From positions 1-7,793 of the forward strand of contig DAOVUP010000054.1 in the NCBI GenBank assembly GCA_030632525.1: a stretch of 7,793 nt of DNA, in the 5' to 3' direction. Below, one piece after another: positions 6,458 to 7,793 of this stretch. The notes under the pieces are model-generated. The model was not told the origin of the DNA. It did no database searches and saw only the letters and a list, made by a program, of their open reading frames with translations. Every line of letters starts with the position of its first letter. Positions within the stretch are counted from its first letter, which is position 1. Origin of the DNA: Desulfobacteraceae bacterium (GTDB lineage: Bacteria; Desulfobacterota; DSM-4660; Desulfatiglandales; Desulfatiglandaceae). The position numbers were made by a program, and so were the translations under genes.

Positions 6458-7453
6458 CTAAATCGACCACTTCAATATTGAGGCCCCCCAGGTTAAACCT
6501 GCTCCAAAGGTAATGAGGAGCACGTGGTCCCCCTTGTTCAGCCGCCCTTCCCTGTTGGCCTCATCCAAGGCGATCGGTATTGTGGCAGAAGAAGTGTTCC
6601 CGTACTTATGAATATTCGTATACACCTTATCCATAGGAATATGCAGGTTGTTTGCCAGGGCTTGAATGATCCGGATATTAGCCTGGTGAGGGACAACAAG
6701 ATCAATTTCATCGCTGGAAAGGGAGTTGTATTTCAGCGCATCCCGGGAAATTGACGAAAGGCATTCAATCGCCTTCTTAAAAAGCCTGCTTCCACTCATC
6801 TTCAGATGGAAGGGGATTTTGGCCAGGCCTTGAAGAATATCGGGGGTATAGGTGTTTCCATCCGAAGAATAAAGGAGCTTCCACAGCTTGCCATCGGATT
6901 TCAAATGGCTGGAAAGTATCCCTCCCTCATTCGGACTGGAAGAGACGACGACTGCCCCGGCCCCGTCCGCCAGGAGGACGCATGTGCCACGATCCTGCCA
7001 GTTTATAACACTCGAAAGACGATCCACTCCCACCACCAGCGCAGTCCTGCTTGTCCCACATTGAATCGCGTTATTTACCACATTCAGTGCATACAAGAAT
7101 CCTGAACACCCGGCTGACACGTCAAATGCCACGCCGTTCCTTGCGTCCAGGGCTTCTTGAACCATACATGCGGTGGAGGGAAATTGACGGTCCGATGTCA
7201 CAGTGCCGACCACGATCATATCAAGCTCATCTGCGGAAAGCCCTGCCATCTCTAACGCCTTTGTTGCTGCCTGAGTAGATAAGTTGGTGGTATTTTCGTC
7301 TCTTTCAGTGGATGAAATGCGCCGCGCTCTACTGCCACTGCGACGTACAATCCATTCATCGGACGTATCCACGATGCTTTCAAGATCCTCGTTGTATAAT
7401 ATTCGCTCAGGCATGGATGAGCCTGTTCCAACGATATGTGCATGGTGTATCAT
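6458..7453 (-). CDS. fabH: 3-oxoacyl-ACP synthase III, FabH family
   Basis: A thiolase-fold enzyme of the FabH type, which condenses an acyl-CoA primer with malonyl-ACP to start fatty-acid chains. It has 331 residues from the preferred start. The catalytic triad is intact: Cys116 in DVSAGCSGF, His256 in VVPHQANIRI and Asn286 in KYGNTSSATIPIAL. The C-terminal GAGLTWGA is typical. VDTSDEWI (28-35) fits the family, but the following RTGIRER-type segment reads RRSGSRARR, altering residues near the CoA site, so an unusual primer or a FabH-like paralog is possible. The ATG at 7453-7451 has a well-placed AAAGGT upstream and aligns with typical FabH N-termini; an in-frame ATG at 7486 would add 11 residues but lacks a good ribosome site. 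It is convergent to the rhamnose genes, with no other fatty-acid gene next to it in the window. Confidence 0.92.
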   Translation of the reverse strand: MIHHAHIVGTGSSMPERILYNEDLESIVDTSDEWIVRRSGSRARRISSTERDENTTNLSTQAATKALEMAGLSADELDMIVVGTVTSDRQFPSTACMVQEALDARNGVAFDVSAGCSGFLYALNVVNNAIQCGTSRTALVVGVDRLSSVINWQDRGTCVLLADGAGAVVVSSSPNEGGILSSHLKSDGKLWKLLYSSDGNTYTPDILQGLAKIPFHLKMSGSRLFKKAIECLSSISRDALKYNSLSSDEIDLVVPHQANIRIIQALANNLHIPMDKVYTNIHKYGNTSSATIPIALDEANREGRLNKGDHVLLITFGAGLTWGASILKWSI

Positions 7454-7551
7454 TTCTGTTACCTTTAAACCTTCGATCTGTTCCATTAAAAATATTTTTC
7501 TCTCTTAGATCATAACCTAAAAATTTAATAACTCCAGAACCAAAATCAAGG

Positions 7552-7580
7552 ATTATACGTCGGAATTCCCAACATGTACA
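7552..7580 (-). promoter_or_regulatory. Likely sigma70-type promoter of the fabH-type gene
   Basis: On the minus strand, TGTACA (7580-7575) is followed after exactly 17 bases by a consensus TATAAT (7557-7552). The -35 matches 4 of 6 consensus positions. Transcription would begin near 7545, giving a leader of roughly 90 bases to the preferred start. No operator is recognisable. Confidence 0.5.
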
Positions 7581-7618
7581 GTTAACGAATAGGGAAGCAG
7601 GAAGAATTCTTTATGGAG

Positions 7619-7647
7619 TTGACAGTTTCTTAAAGGAGCCATATGAT
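7619..7647 (+). promoter_or_regulatory. Strong sigma70-like promoter pointing to the window edge
   Basis: TTGACA (7619-7624), a 17-base spacer and TATGAT (7642-7647) give 11 of 12 consensus positions. It faces away from the fabH-type gene, forming a divergent pair with that promoter. Initiation near 7654 would leave about 140 bases in the window, with no good gene and then the start of a palindromic repeat. The product may be a small RNA or a gene beyond the window. Confidence 0.5.
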
Positions 7648-7672
7648 AAATTTGTTTGTTTACTACATATGA
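7643..7672 (+). other. Nine-codon mini-ORF with good ribosome site (MINLFVYYI)
   Basis: AAAGGAG (7632-7638) stands 4 bases before an ATG that opens a 9-residue frame ending in TGA. The frame is short and hydrophobic, as in a leader peptide or the remnant of a gene start. Its ATG overlaps the -10 of the promoter at 7619-7647, so the two cannot serve one transcript; an upstream promoter would be needed. Probably chance or a gene remnant. Confidence 0.2.
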
Positions 7673-7710
7673 GGCCTGTTTCCGTGGCCAAGGGCGCGTG
7701 CAAATGAGCA

Positions 7711-7793
7711 ATATGCTCGGCCTAGGAGGCTGTCCGAGAATAGTAATTTTTTCTCAAATCGAGGAATGCGAAAAAAATTGCCGCAGGTATATA
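7711..7793. repeat. Partial palindromic repeat, TGTCCGA family, cut by window end
   Basis: From 7731, TGTCCGAGAATAG begins a segment that aligns with the reverse complement of the right half of the 2621-2765 element. Shared pieces are TGTCCGA, a T6 run, CA.ATC.AGGAA and, near the end, CCGCAGG.ATA. Only about the left half is present, and the mirrored arm would lie beyond the window. A short hairpin, GAGCA-ATA-TGCTC (about 7706-7718), and the palindrome CCTAGG lie just before it. Confidence 0.55.

Overview
This window looks like a piece of a bacterial chromosome, most likely from a Deltaproteobacterium/Desulfobacterota-type organism. That assignment is an inference from three things: the mid-GC coding style, a PAS histidine kinase with an AHQIRNP-type H-box, and intergenic palindromic repeats with TAGTGTC..GACACTA ends. 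No rRNA, tRNA, CRISPR array, transposase or phage gene is visible.

Layout. Bases 1-588 hold no convincing gene. They are packed with inverted repeats: an element bounded by perfect 15-bp ends (6-124), a small hairpin (134-175), a roughly 210-bp nested palindrome (196-406), and a 137-bp element with CTGAAC..GTTCAG ends (407-543). On the + strand follow an FMN-dependent 2-nitropropane-dioxygenase/FabK-like oxidoreductase (592-1479) and a soluble PAS sensor histidine kinase (1551-2630). The kinase stop codon lies inside the next palindromic repeat (2621-2765). After it come four genes that together encode the whole dTDP-L-rhamnose pathway, in the order rfbD-rfbB-rfbA-rfbC (2785-6257). A 200-bp convergent gap with a GC-rich hairpin separates them from a - strand FabH-type ketoacyl-ACP synthase III (6458-7453). 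The last 300 bases carry a likely fabH promoter, a very good + strand sigma70-like promoter, and the start of another repeat of the 2621-2765 family, cut by the window end.

How the genes work together. RfbA makes dTDP-glucose from glucose-1-phosphate and dTTP, RfbB dehydrates it to the 4-keto-6-deoxy sugar, RfbC epimerises C3/C5, and RfbD reduces C4 to give dTDP-L-rhamnose for surface polysaccharide. rfbD/rfbB overlap by 4 bases and rfbA/rfbC overlap by about 20, so they are probably one operon. The oxidoreductase, the kinase and FabH have no obvious mechanistic link to rhamnose in this window.

The gene content is ordinary. I found no convincing new multi-gene system. The most unusual material is the family of palindromic intergenic elements, three of which share a core, and a few active-site departures: no His in the FabK/NMO motif, HQ instead of HE in the kinase H-box, and a changed RTGI region in FabH.
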